Positions 5,259-13,022 of a DNA stretch of 13,505 bases are shown here, piece by piece. The stretch is from an uncultured Tabrizicola sp. GTDB taxonomy: Bacteria; Pseudomonadota; Alphaproteobacteria; Rhodobacterales; Rhodobacteraceae. Under the pieces are notes generated by a model that saw only the letters and a list, made by a program, of their open reading frames with translations, did no database searches and was not told the origin of the DNA. The DNA lies in NCBI GenBank assembly GCA_937858255.1, contig CALLZQ010000521.1, positions 1-13,505 on the forward strand, in the 5' to 3' direction. Each line of letters begins with the position of its first letter. The stretch's first letter is position 1. Made by a program: the position numbers and the translations under genes.

Positions 5259-6725
5259 TCAGGGCTTGGCGGGAGGCTCGGTAATCTCTTCTGCCTCAAG
5301 AGTGATGTCCTCTGCCTCGCGGGGCAGATCGTTGGTGTCATCGACCGTTGCCTGACCGACGATCAGCGGCAAAAGCTCTGTTCCCGTGGCGCTTGGGCCG
5401 GTATTTTCGGGGGCTTCGCGCCAGGAAAGCGTATCAAAGCCCCCGCAATTGTCGCAAATCGGCGCCCATTGGGCATGAATCGCCTGACACTTGTCGCAGC
5501 ACCATTGTGGCCCGCGTGGCGCGGTCAGCGCGCGGGTCAGCCAGCCGCGCACCACGGCGTCATCCTTGCCCTCGCCACGCTCGATGGCGGCCATGATCGC
5601 CAGTGCGCGCTGCGTCGGATGGCTGTCAACAATCCCGCCCAGGGCACGGCGTGCCGCAGGGAAATCATCCGCGGCGACCAAAAGTTCCGCCAGCAGCAAG
5701 CGGGTCTGCTCATCTTCGGGCTGAACTGAGGTCAGCACCTTGAACCTTTTGAGACGTTCGACCGGCGTTTCTTCGGGCTCGATCTCGGCAAAGGCGGCGG
5801 CCAGATCAGGATGGGGTCGCGTGGCCCAGGCCTTTTTCAGAATGCGCGTTGCCTCTTTCTTGTTGCCCTTGGCAATCAGGCTGCGTGCGGCCATCGCCGC
5901 CGCGGGGATAAGGTCGGGCGACAGGCGGTTTGCCTCGATGGCCGCCTCACGCGCCTCGATCGAGGCCGCGTCATCCATGACTGTGCGCGCCTCTTGCAGG
6001 GCCAGTACCGCATCGCGACGACGATAGACATCACGCGGCAACGCACCGGCCTTCAGCTTGGCCCCCAAGGTTGCCCGGGCACCCTTCCAATCCGCGTGAT
6101 CGGCTTGCAACTTGAGCAGCAGATCCTGCGTTTCGGCATGGCGCGGCTTCATCTCAAAGGCTTTTTCGGCCAGTTTCAGCGCTGTATCCGTATCGCCCTC
6201 GGCCAGTTTTTGTTTCAGCAGCCCACGAATGCCGACAAAGCGGGTCTTTTCATCCGAAAGCAACGCCTTGTAGGCATCCGAGGCCCGTTTGCCATCGCCC
6301 AAAGCCTCAGCCGCCTGCGCGACCAGCAACGTCGTCAATTCGGGCTTGGCAAGGTATTTTTCGGCCTTTTGCGCCCGGCTGAGGGCCAGACGCTCTTCGC
6401 CAGAGGCCAGTGCCACCAGCCCCTCGGTCAGGGCCTGATATCCCTTGCGCTCTCGATTGCGGTCGAAATATCGCGATAGCGCGGTTTCATCGCCATTGAG
6501 AAATCGCAGTGTCGCGACAATCAACCCGATAACCCGTAGCACAAGCCACAGCCCCACCAGTGCCAGAACCGCGATGATGACGGCGGCCAAGGGGCCAAGG
6601 GTGAATTCATAATCCGCAACCGAAATGCGCAGGCCGCCATCGGTGTCGAGCAGCACGCCCGCCCCATAGGCAAGACCGGCAATCGCCAGGATGAACAGAA
6701 CGACCTTAAGCAAGGACCACAGCAT
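5259..6725 (-). CDS. hemY: HemY N-terminal domain / TPR membrane protein with C-terminal zinc ribbon
   Basis: A 488-residue inner-membrane protein of the HemY-N family (not the protoporphyrinogen oxidase also called HemY). Two transmembrane helices are visible: residues 4-25 and about 43-70. A long helical, TPR-like repeat region follows (about 95-400). Residues 408-430 hold a zinc-ribbon pattern, C410-x2-C413 and C424-x2-C427 (WCCDKCQAIHAQW, then PICDNCGG), and the tail is acidic. Proteins of this family are linked to a late step of protoheme formation; the biochemical role is not settled. The ATG at 6725 has AAGGAG 8 nt upstream, and that site overlaps the stop of the mitofilin-like gene, so the two are coupled. 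It is the last gene of the hemD operon. Confidence 0.88.
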   Translation of the reverse strand: MLWSLLKVVLFILAIAGLAYGAGVLLDTDGGLRISVADYEFTLGPLAAVIIAVLALVGLWLVLRVIGLIVATLRFLNGDETALSRYFDRNRERKGYQALTEGLVALASGEERLALSRAQKAEKYLAKPELTTLLVAQAAEALGDGKRASDAYKALLSDEKTRFVGIRGLLKQKLAEGDTDTALKLAEKAFEMKPRHAETQDLLLKLQADHADWKGARATLGAKLKAGALPRDVYRRRDAVLALQEARTVMDDAASIEAREAAIEANRLSPDLIPAAAMAARSLIAKGNKKEATRILKKAWATRPHPDLAAAFAEIEPEETPVERLKRFKVLTSVQPEDEQTRLLLAELLVAADDFPAARRALGGIVDSHPTQRALAIMAAIERGEGKDDAVVRGWLTRALTAPRGPQWCCDKCQAIHAQWAPICDNCGGFDTLSWREAPENTGPSATGTELLPLIVGQATVDDTNDLPREAEDITLEAEEITEPPAKP

Positions 6726-6737
6726 ATCGTTCTCTCC

Positions 6738-8024
6738 TTATCCCGCAATCTGTGCGGAAAGCGCCATCACGGCGTCAATCGCAGCAAGGCGCCCCTCGAC
6801 CTCGGCAACCCAGGCCGACAGTGGCGCCTGTCCCTCGGCGGGCAAGAGCTTGATTTCAGCCAGCGCGGCGGACAGATCGCCCGCCTTGACCGCCGCCTCG
6901 GCCCGCGACAGCACCGCATCCGGGTCATCTCCCTCTCGCGGGGCGAGAGAGCGGGCACCGGTCGCATTTTCCAGAAAGGCCGCGACCCTCTCACCCAGAC
7001 CATCGCCGACTGTGGCACGACGCGAAAGCTCCAGTGCCTCACGCGCGGCGGGCGGGAAGGCGGCAGCCAGCGCGGCGAGGGTCGGCACCCCGGTCTCGGC
7101 ATAGCGGGTCAAGGCGGCGGGCGGTTCGACGCCCTCAACTTCGGCCAAGGCCTGCGCATAGGGGGCGCCACTTTCCATCGCGGCCTGTACCCGGCCCAGC
7201 GCGGCGGCCTGCCGGGCTTTGCGCGCCCCCTCTGCGGCGTCGGCCTTGAGTTGGGCGGCCTGAGCCTCTGCCTCGGCCAGCCGGGCGGCGGCTTCGTCAG
7301 CCATGGCCTGAATGGTTTCTGTCGCAGCAGCGCCTTCGCCCTTCAGCGCGTTGACTTCGGCTTTCAACTGTTCAATCGCCGCCGCAACCGCCGCGTTTGA
7401 CGCACCCTCGCCTTCGCCGGCGGGCAGGGCCTCAATCGCGTCAATCCGGGTCGACAATGCCTGCACGGCAGATTCCAGCGGCCCAAGGTCAACAGCCGGG
7501 GCCGCTGTCGGCTCGGCTGCCGGGGCGTTTTCCAATGTGACCAGCCGATCCGTCAGCCCCTTGAGTGCCGCTTCGGCCGCACCGATCTGCTTGGCCTGGG
7601 TCTCTTGCGCCGCAGTCAGACTGGCCAGCGACCCATCATCCTGTGCAGGCGGAAACAGCGGATAATAGGTTGCCACCGCATAACCAGCCGCCGCAGCCAG
7701 CACACCACCGGCAAAGACGCCAAGGAAACCGCCCCGCCGCTCGACCCGGATTTCCCGCACCGTCTGCGGCGGTTCGGCCATGGGCTTTTCGACCTCTGCC
7801 GCCGGCTCTGCGGCAGTTTCGCGAACCGGCTCTTCCTGAATGATCGCAGGCGCGGATTCCGGCGGCATCATCGCTTCGGTATCAGCCTTACCCGCCGGTG
7901 CCTCTGCCGGCTCTTCGGACTGCGGCGTCTCTTGGGCGACCGGCTCTGCCGTTACCGGTTCGGCCAGATTCTCAACCGGCTTTTCTTCGGTGGTCGGCGG
8001 GGTCGGTCGGCTGGACTTGGCCAT
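6738..8024 (-). CDS. mic60: Mic60/mitofilin-like membrane coiled-coil protein (COG4223 type)
   Basis: A 428-residue protein with a Pro/Glu/Ala-rich, disordered cytoplasmic N-terminus (1-95), one transmembrane helix at about 99-120 (FLGVFAGGVLAAAAGYAVA), a long Ala/Glu-rich coiled coil (about 133-275) and a C-terminal domain of mitofilin-signature type (about 275-428, beginning ALGRVQAAMESGAPYAQAL). Alphaproteobacterial relatives of mitochondrial Mic60 have this layout and often sit beside heme genes; in some species they shape intracytoplasmic membranes. The ATG at 8024 has AAGGA at a 5-nt spacing. The stop TAA lies within the Shine-Dalgarno of the HemY-N gene. The composition is low-complexity, so homology rests mainly on architecture and context. 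Confidence 0.75.
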   Translation of the reverse strand: MAKSSRPTPPTTEEKPVENLAEPVTAEPVAQETPQSEEPAEAPAGKADTEAMMPPESAPAIIQEEPVRETAAEPAAEVEKPMAEPPQTVREIRVERRGGFLGVFAGGVLAAAAGYAVATYYPLFPPAQDDGSLASLTAAQETQAKQIGAAEAALKGLTDRLVTLENAPAAEPTAAPAVDLGPLESAVQALSTRIDAIEALPAGEGEGASNAAVAAAIEQLKAEVNALKGEGAAATETIQAMADEAAARLAEAEAQAAQLKADAAEGARKARQAAALGRVQAAMESGAPYAQALAEVEGVEPPAALTRYAETGVPTLAALAAAFPPAAREALELSRRATVGDGLGERVAAFLENATGARSLAPREGDDPDAVLSRAEAAVKAGDLSAALAEIKLLPAEGQAPLSAWVAEVEGRLAAIDAVMALSAQIAG

Positions 8025-8048
8025 GGCGGTCCTTTCAATTCTTCATTG

Positions 8049-8064
8049 GCCCGGCATGCCGGGC
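8049..8064. repeat. Perfect 16-bp palindrome between hemD and the mitofilin-like gene
   Basis: GCCCGGCATGCCGGGC is exactly self-complementary (6-bp stem with a CATG loop if single-stranded). It lies in the 76-bp gap inside the heme operon, upstream of the Shine-Dalgarno at 8034-8030. It may be an mRNA hairpin that adjusts expression between the two genes, or a protein-binding site. Confidence 0.5.
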
Positions 8065-8100
8065 GATTACCCTAAGCCTACCGGCGGATGTAAAGCGGGT

Positions 8101-8835
8101 TCAAGCGCCGAACAGCGCCTGAGACATCATGTGCCCCATAGCCGCTTGCGTCGGCTCCGGGGCGATATGAAGAGAATGCACGGGAAAATCGGCGAGTTCC
8201 CGCGCAACCGCCTGACTCATCACAAAGAGGACAAGCGGCGCAGTCATCGTCGCGCGGTCGACCGAGTCGCGGAACAAAACAGCGCTGCGCGGCGAGAACA
8301 GCGGGACCGCCACCCGGTCCGCACCAGACAGGCAGGCCCGCGCCGCCTCGGTCAGCGCCGCCGGCTCTTGTGCATAGGTCACAAGCTCTGCCACCTCTTG
8401 CCCTGCCGCTTGCAGGCGCGCAGCCACCGCCCCGCGCGACTCGCGCCCGCGCAGATGGATCAGCCGCCCGCCGGGGGGCTGTGCAGTAATCAGCGCGATC
8501 AGATCCACGGCATCGCCATCGGCGGAAATCGGGTCAAACCCCTGCGCCAATGCGACCTGGGCAGTTCTGGCCCCGACGCAATAGGCCCGCCTTGGCAAAG
8601 ACTGCCCTGCCACCTGCAACCGGCCCGCCGCCACCGCCCCGGCTTCCGAGGTCAGGATGATGGCCGCAAAAGGCCCCGGTGGCAGGGTGGCCTCGTCATA
8701 CCGCACAGCCATCAGGGGCGAGATGACAGGCGTAACCCGATCGCCAAAGCGCGCCGTCAGCCACCCGGCAAAGCGGCTGGCCTGAGGTTCGGGCCGGGTG
8801 ATCAGCACAGGAATGGCGCGGGATTGCGGGACCAT
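8101..8835 (-). CDS. hemD: Uroporphyrinogen-III synthase
   Basis: This enzyme closes and inverts ring D of hydroxymethylbilane to give uroporphyrinogen III, the branch point to heme, siroheme and corrins. From the ATG at 8835 it is 244 residues, normal for the family. Visible features are the start VLITRPEPQASRFA, AAIILTSEAGA in the first domain, RRAYCVGARTA, and the second-domain segments GGRLIHLRGRESRG and VPLFSPRSAVLF. The frame extends upstream to 9117, but that part overlaps tsaD and lacks family similarity. The chosen ATG has no good Shine-Dalgarno, so the start is less certain than the gene. It leads a minus-strand operon with the mitofilin-like and HemY-N genes and diverges from tsaD across 45 bp. 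Confidence 0.9.
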   Translation of the reverse strand: MVPQSRAIPVLITRPEPQASRFAGWLTARFGDRVTPVISPLMAVRYDEATLPPGPFAAIILTSEAGAVAAGRLQVAGQSLPRRAYCVGARTAQVALAQGFDPISADGDAVDLIALITAQPPGGRLIHLRGRESRGAVAARLQAAGQEVAELVTYAQEPAALTEAARACLSGADRVAVPLFSPRSAVLFRDSVDRATMTAPLVLFVMSQAVARELADFPVHSLHIAPEPTQAAMGHMMSQALFGA

Positions 8836-8880
8836 GCATAGGGTGTTACCTGCGGGATACCCTTGGCGCAATGGCAGAGC
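8836..8880. promoter_or_regulatory. 45-bp divergent region between hemD and tsaD
   Basis: The two start codons face away from each other with only 45 bp between them, so promoters for both directions must overlap here or reach into the opposing coding regions. I see no consensus -35/-10 pair on either strand and no clear Shine-Dalgarno for either gene, which suggests short or leaderless transcripts. Confidence 0.4.
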
Positions 8881-9975
8881 ATGACCGACAAGCTGACCTT
8901 TCTTGGCATCGAATCGAGCTGCGACGACACCGCCGCCGCGCTGGTCCGCGCCGAGGGGTCCAAGGCCGAGATCCTCGCCTCGGTCGTGGTGGGACAGACG
9001 GCGCTGCATGCGGATTTCGGCGGTGTGGTGCCTGAAATCGCCGCCCGCGCCCATGCCGAAAGGCTCGACCATTGTGTCGAACAGGCCCTGTCGCAGGCCG
9101 GGGTGAAATTGCACCAATTGGACGGGGTGGCCGTGACCTCGGGTCCGGGGCTGATTGGCGGGGTGGTGTCAGGGGTAATGCTGGCCAAAGGGCTATGCGC
9201 CGCCACAGGGCTGCCACTGATCGGGGTGAATCACCTTGCCGGACATGCGCTGACGCCGCGCCTGACCGACAACCTTGCTTTTCCCTATCTGATGCTGCTG
9301 GTTTCTGGCGGGCACTGCCAGTTTCTGATCGCCCATGGACCAGAACGGTTCGAGCGTTTGGGCGGCACGATCGACGATGCCCCCGGAGAGGCCTTTGACA
9401 AGGTCGCCAAGATGCTGGGCCTGCCACAGCCGGGCGGCCCCGCCGTTGAAGCCGAGGCGCAGGGCGGCAAGGCGGCACGTTTCACCCTGCCCCGCCCCCT
9501 GATGGACCGCCCGGGCTGCGACATGTCCTTTTCCGGGCTGAAAACCGCCGTGCTGCGGCTGCGCGACCGGCTGATCGCCGAACAGGGGGGATTGCGCCAG
9601 CAGGACCGCCGCGATCTCTGTGCAGGGTTTCAGGCCGCCGTGGCCGATGTGCTGGCCGAAAAAACCCGCCGGGCGATGGCGAGCTATCTTGGGCATGCGC
9701 CAAAGGGGCCGGCACTGGCCGTTGCGGGCGGGGGCGCGGCCAATTTGCCGTCCCGCGCCGCGCTTGAGACGCTCTGTTCCGATCTGGGTGCGCGTTTTAT
9801 TGCCCCGCCGCTGCGGCTTTGTACCGATAATGCGGCCATGATCGCCTTTGCCGGGATCGAATTGTTCCGCGCCGGCCAGTCCGATGGCATGAATCTGGTC
9901 GCGCGCCCGCGCTGGCCGCTGGATGAGCGCGCGCCGGCGCTGCTCGGTTCCGGCAAGAAAGGGGCGAAGGCATGA
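8881..9975 (+). CDS. tsaD: tRNA N6-threonylcarbamoyladenosine synthase catalytic subunit TsaD
   Basis: TsaD transfers the threonylcarbamoyl group onto A37 of ANN-decoding tRNAs (t6A), working with TsaB and TsaE. It is an ASKHA-fold metalloprotein of 364 residues here. Clear motifs are [15 protein letters not shown] at the N-terminus, [12 protein letters not shown], the metal-binding VNHLAGH (H118, H122), [39 protein letters not shown], and CTDNAAMIA with D316. The ATG at 8881 gives the family N-terminus; a TTG at 8863 would add six residues. The stop overlaps gpsA by ATGA, so this is the first gene of a four-gene operon. The tRNA-Thr in this window (reading ACG) belongs to the class TsaD modifies, a coincidence of position rather than evidence of linkage. 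Confidence 0.97.
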   Translation: MTDKLTFLGIESSCDDTAAALVRAEGSKAEILASVVVGQTALHADFGGVVPEIAARAHAERLDHCVEQALSQAGVKLHQLDGVAVTSGPGLIGGVVSGVMLAKGLCAATGLPLIGVNHLAGHALTPRLTDNLAFPYLMLLVSGGHCQFLIAHGPERFERLGGTIDDAPGEAFDKVAKMLGLPQPGGPAVEAEAQGGKAARFTLPRPLMDRPGCDMSFSGLKTAVLRLRDRLIAEQGGLRQQDRRDLCAGFQAAVADVLAEKTRRAMASYLGHAPKGPALAVAGGGAANLPSRAALETLCSDLGARFIAPPLRLCTDNAAMIAFAGIELFRAGQSDGMNLVARPRWPLDERAPALLGSGKKGAKA

Positions 9976-10928
9976 GCATCTCTATCCTCGGCGCCGGCGC
10001 CTTTGGCACCGCCCTGGCCATCACCATCGGGCGCGAACGGCCTGTCGCATTATGGGCGCGGGATGTTGCGGTCTTGACCAGACACCGGGAAAGCCCGCGC
10101 CTGCCCGGTCAGACCCTGCCGGAAAGGGTTGCGATCACAGCCAGCCTTGACGCGGCGCTGGCCGCGGACACCCTCTTGTTCGCGATGCCGATGCAGGCGC
10201 TGGCGCCCTTTGTTGCCGAGGTTGAGGCAAATCTGGATGGCAAGTCGCTGGTGGCCTGTTGCAAGGGGATCGACCTCGGCTCGCTCCGGGGGCCTGCTGC
10301 GATCCTGGAGGAACGCTGGCCGGGCGCCCTGCCCGCCATCCTGACGGGCCCCAGTTTTGCCGCCGATATTGCCCGTGGATTGCCGACGGCGCTGACACTC
10401 GCCTGTGCCCGGGATGGCGTGGGCCAACGGTTGCAGGCCCAGCTTTCGACCGCCAGCCTGCGGCTCTACCGCAGCAGCGATGTGACCGGGGCGGAATTGG
10501 GCGGGGCACTGAAGAATGTCATCGCCATTGCCGCGGGGATCGTGGTCGGGGCCGGTCTGGGCGACAGCGCCCGGGCGGCACTGATGACCCGTGGATTTGC
10601 CGAACTGTCCCGATTTGCCGCGCGAATGGGCGCACGGCCTGAAACGCTGATGGGTCTGTCGGGATTTGGCGATCTGATCCTGACCTGCACCTCGCAGCAG
10701 TCGCGCAACTTCCGACATGGGCTGGCACTGGGTGCCGGCGCCGCACCAGACCCCGGCGTTACCGTCGAGGGGGTTGCCACTGCCGATGCCGTGATGCGGC
10801 AAGCGCAACACTTTGGCATGGGATACGAAATGCCCTTGACCGCCATGGTGGCCCGAGTGACTCAAGGCCAGATGAGCGTGGCCGAAGCCGTTCAATCCCT
10901 GATGTCCCGACCCTTGAAGGAGGAATGA
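9972..10928 (+). CDS. gpsA: NAD(P)H-dependent glycerol-3-phosphate dehydrogenase
   Basis: A cytosolic enzyme that reduces dihydroxyacetone phosphate to sn-glycerol 3-phosphate for phospholipid synthesis. It has 318 residues, a normal length. The N-terminal Rossmann fold shows [10 protein letters not shown] (7-16); CCKGI places a conserved Lys at 98; [13 protein letters not shown] follows. The C-terminal domain carries the catalytic K181 in [15 protein letters not shown], then [20 protein letters not shown] and SRNF. The start overlaps the tsaD stop (ATGA), with AGGGG at 9960-9964 as a Shine-Dalgarno inside tsaD. The YciI-like gene follows after 1 bp. Confidence 0.97.
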   Translation: MSISILGAGAFGTALAITIGRERPVALWARDVAVLTRHRESPRLPGQTLPERVAITASLDAALAADTLLFAMPMQALAPFVAEVEANLDGKSLVACCKGIDLGSLRGPAAILEERWPGALPAILTGPSFAADIARGLPTALTLACARDGVGQRLQAQLSTASLRLYRSSDVTGAELGGALKNVIAIAAGIVVGAGLGDSARAALMTRGFAELSRFAARMGARPETLMGLSGFGDLILTCTSQQSRNFRHGLALGAGAAPDPGVTVEGVATADAVMRQAQHFGMGYEMPLTAMVARVTQGQMSVAEAVQSLMSRPLKEE

Positions 10929-10929
10929 C

Positions 10930-11202
10930 ATGCGCGTTGCCCTGATCTGTATCGACAAACCCGGCCATCTGCACCTGCGCACGGAAAACCGCCCGGCGCA
11001 TCTGCAACATATTCAGGACAGCGGCGTGGTCGAGATGGCCGGCCCCTTCCTCGATGCCGCGGGTGGCATGTGCGGCAGCCTTGTGGTGCTGAATGTCGAG
11101 ACGATGGATCAGGCCCGCGCCTGGGCCGAGGCCGACCCCTATGCCAAGGCCGGCCTGTTCCAGAGCGTCGAGATCCGCGAATGGAAAAAGGTGATCGGAT
11201 GA
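10930..11202 (+). CDS. YciI-like protein
   Basis: A 90-residue single-domain protein of the YCII/dimeric alpha-beta-barrel family. The family pattern is visible: RVALICIDKPGH at the start, RPAHLQHIQDSG with the conserved His, a Gly-rich turn (GPFLDAAGGMCGSLVVLNVET), and AEADPYAKAGLF with the conserved Asp-Pro. YciI proteins are small, probably catalytic or ligand-binding, and most lack a known substrate. A near-perfect AAGGAGG (10917-10923) lies 6 nt before the ATG, inside the end of gpsA. The stop overlaps the EVE gene start by ATGA, so it belongs to the tsaD operon. Confidence 0.9.
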   Translation: MRVALICIDKPGHLHLRTENRPAHLQHIQDSGVVEMAGPFLDAAGGMCGSLVVLNVETMDQARAWAEADPYAKAGLFQSVEIREWKKVIG

Positions 11203-11618
11203 ATTACTGGCTGTTCAAATCCGAGCCTGACGCCTGGAGCTGGGATCAGCAGGTGGCCCGGGGCGATCTGGGCGAAGAATGGACCGGCGTGCGCAATTAT
11301 CAGGCCCGCAACAACATGCGGGCGATGCGTGTCGGCGACCGGGGGTTCTATTATCATTCAAACATCGGCAAAGAGATCGTCGGGATTGTCGAGGTGATCC
11401 GTGAAAGCGCGCCCGACAGCACGACCGACGACCCGCGCTGGGATTGTGTGGTGATCAAGGCGGTCGCGCCGATGGCCCGCGCGATTACGCTTGATGAGTG
11501 TAAGGTGACGCCGGGGCTGGAGGCGATGGTGCTGGTCAATAACACCCGGCTTTCCGTGCAGCCGGTGACGGCGGCAGAGTGGGAGATCATTTGCCACATG
11601 GGCGGGATCTCTGGCTGA
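11199..11618 (+). CDS. EVE-domain protein (PUA-like, modified-base reader family)
   Basis: A 139-residue protein that is essentially one EVE domain. It starts MNYWLFKSEPDAWSW, the family's hallmark, followed by WTGVRNYQARNNMRAMRVGDRGFYYH, then GIVEV, DDPRWDCVVIKAV and LVNNTRLSVQPVTAAEW. The fold is related to PUA and YTH, and members are thought to bind modified bases in DNA or RNA; human THYN1 is a relative. The ATG at 11199 overlaps the YciI stop (ATGA) and has AAGGTG a few nt upstream; an open frame reaching back to 11070 is only overlap with the YciI gene. It is the last gene of the tsaD operon. The domain call is secure; the target is unknown. Confidence 0.93.
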   Translation: MNYWLFKSEPDAWSWDQQVARGDLGEEWTGVRNYQARNNMRAMRVGDRGFYYHSNIGKEIVGIVEVIRESAPDSTTDDPRWDCVVIKAVAPMARAITLDECKVTPGLEAMVLVNNTRLSVQPVTAAEWEIICHMGGISG

Positions 11619-11820
11619 TATGGCCGGTGCGCATGGGAATGGGGGACCCCCAACCCACAAAGGGACCCCCCATCCACCCCACGTGCTCCCCTGGCACCGC
11701 ACGTGTTCTGTATTGAGGGTCCGAACCTACTGTCCTGATCTTAGGGTATAGCGCGCCTATGCTGCGGCAGCAAAGCTTATGGATCTAAAGATTAATTCGA
11801 ATTGTGCGCACCACGGTCGC
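11619..11820. other. Intergenic region between converging operons, with short repeats
   Basis: No gene is supported here. The first third is C/G-rich with a 9-bp direct repeat GGGACCCCC (11643-11651 and 11662-11670) and two CACGTG hexamers 20 bp apart (11680-11685, 11700-11705). The last part is AT-richer and contains the 10-bp palindrome AATTCGAATT (11794-11803). No clear intrinsic terminator for the plus-strand operon is visible except possibly the bidirectional use of the stem at 11829-11851. Confidence 0.5.
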
Positions 11821-11851
11821 AAAGAAAAACGGCGGCCGTTGTGGCCGCCGT
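11821..11851 (-). terminator. Rho-independent terminator of the DUF2853 gene
   Basis: Read on the minus strand, ACGGCGGCC and GGCCGCCGT form a 9-bp perfect stem around a 5-nt loop, followed by TTTTTCTTT. It starts 26 nt past the stop codon. The stem alone could also slow the converging plus-strand transcript. Confidence 0.88.
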
Positions 11852-11876
11852 CATTCCTGTGGCAATCAGGTTCGGA

Positions 11877-12218
11877 TCAACCGTAGACAGCTTCTTTGCC
11901 GAAATGCTTGACCAGCATGTAATAGACGACAGCGCGGTACTTGTTGCGCTCGGACCGGCCGTAGGTCTCGATCACGGCGTTGATCGCCTCCATCAGCGCC
12001 GGGCCATCGGCCAGACCCAGTTTCTTGATCAGGAAATTGTTCTTGACCGTCTCAAGCTCGGACGGATCGCTGCCCGCGACCGTGGAACTGTCGGCGTTGT
12101 AGATCGCCGGACCGCAGCCGATCGTCACCTTGGTCAAAAGCGCCATATCCGGCGTCATCTTGCATTTGTTGGTCAAATCGTCGGCATATTTTGCGATCAG
12201 TTCGTCGCGCTTGCTCAT
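11877..12218 (-). CDS. DUF2853 family protein
   Basis: A 113-residue, mostly helical soluble protein of the DUF2853 family; no biochemical function is known to me. Recognisable segments are MSKRDELIAKYADDL at the start, MTPDMALLTKVTIGCGPAIYNAD, NNFLIKKLGL and the C-terminal YGRSERNKYRAVVYYMLVKHFGKE. The frame is open to an ATG at 12239, but the ATG at 12218 is preferred: it matches the family start and has GGGGAAAG upstream at about 7 nt. It lies 116 bp downstream of the methyltransferase on the same strand and ends at a strong terminator. It may be co-transcribed with that gene, though the gap leaves room for its own promoter. Confidence 0.85.
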   Translation of the reverse strand: MSKRDELIAKYADDLTNKCKMTPDMALLTKVTIGCGPAIYNADSSTVAGSDPSELETVKNNFLIKKLGLADGPALMEAINAVIETYGRSERNKYRAVVYYMLVKHFGKEAVYG

Positions 12219-12334
12219 CGGTCTTTCCCCATCAGACATACATGTTGAAACAGCCCCTCGGACGGGGACTACGGCAGGAAGTCTAGGCGCAAAGCGATTC
12301 CTTCACCAAGGGAAAACTTTCCGCCTCTTCCCCC

Positions 12335-12904
12335 TCAGCCGCGTTTGAGCGTCACGATATACTGGTTGGCCATCAGGCGCAGCGATGCCTTGTCGCCCAG
12401 CGACTCCACCATCGCCTCAACCGCGCGTTTGACCGGGGCGGCCTGTGCCTCGGACATCCAGTTGAAATCGTCGCCGGCGATGATGCCGTTCGGTTTCACC
12501 TTTTGCAGCGACAGGGCAATGTCATTGCCGACAATCGGTTCATTGTGGTTGCCGTCGATATATACCCAGTCGAGCGAGGCATCCGGCATCGCAGACAGTG
12601 CCACATCGGACAGGGCGCGATGCACCTTGACGCGCGGATCATCGGCGAAACGCGCCACCACCTTGTGATAACGCTCCTCCATCAGATGCTCGTTCTTTTT
12701 CTTGCCAAAGCCGGTGTTGGAAAATTCTGGCATATAAAGCCACGGGTCGATCAGGTGCAGTTCCTTGGGTTCGCAAATCTCTAGAATCCGTTGCGAGAAG
12801 TCGCCCTCCCACACCCCGATTTCGGCCACCACGCCCCCTTTGGGAAGGCTGGCCAGCATCCGGCCGCGCACACGGTCGCGCTTGCTCATTTCCTCGTCGC
12901 TCAT
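12335..12904 (-). CDS. Class I SAM-dependent methyltransferase
   Basis: A 189-residue Rossmann-fold methyltransferase of the Methyltransf_24-like type. Motif I is VVAEIGVWEGDFSQRIL (residues 25-41, with the Glu-x-Gly pattern modified to EIGVWEG), the acidic end of strand 2 is LHLIDPW (D53), and a conserved DWVYIDGNH (D117) and GIIAGDDF (D145, D146) follow. The substrate cannot be read. The ATG at 12904 has AGGGG at 12915-12911 with a 6-nt spacing; a second in-frame ATG at 12889 (MSKRD) is the alternative. It lies downstream of ahcY but after a terminator, so it probably has its own promoter, not obvious in 12905-12960. Confidence 0.82.
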   Translation of the reverse strand: MSDEEMSKRDRVRGRMLASLPKGGVVAEIGVWEGDFSQRILEICEPKELHLIDPWLYMPEFSNTGFGKKKNEHLMEERYHKVVARFADDPRVKVHRALSDVALSAMPDASLDWVYIDGNHNEPIVGNDIALSLQKVKPNGIIAGDDFNWMSEAQAAPVKRAVEAMVESLGDKASLRLMANQYIVTLKRG

Positions 12905-12960
12905 TTCCTGCCCCTATAGGTTATTTTGCGCCGCAAGGTAGCAGAGCGCCTGAATCTGGC

Positions 12961-12998
12961 AAGAAAAGGAAAGGCCCGCCGCAATGACGCGACGGGCC
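12961..12998 (-). terminator. Rho-independent terminator after ahcY
   Basis: On the minus strand GGCCCGTCGC and GCGGCGGGCC pair over 10 bp (one G-T) around a 6-nt loop, followed by TTTCCTTTTCTT. It lies 24 nt past the ahcY stop codon and separates ahcY from the methyltransferase gene. Confidence 0.8.
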
Positions 12999-13022
12999 CG
13001 GGGCATTTCTGCGACAATGCGC

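Noticed and set aside
5259..6725. Protoporphyrinogen oxidase (the other gene named hemY)
   Set aside because: There is no N-terminal FAD-binding GxGxxG motif; the protein has two membrane helices, TPR-like repeats and a zinc ribbon, as in the HemY-N family.
8836..9117. N-terminal extension of hemD to 9117
   Set aside because: It is antisense to the conserved start of tsaD and lacks family similarity; the uroporphyrinogen-III synthase fold begins just after the ATG at 8835.
8836..11618. Defence or phage-related island suggested by the EVE domain
   Set aside because: EVE domains occur in defence contexts, but here the gene overlaps YciI in a core tsaD-gpsA operon with no restriction, nuclease or mobile genes nearby.
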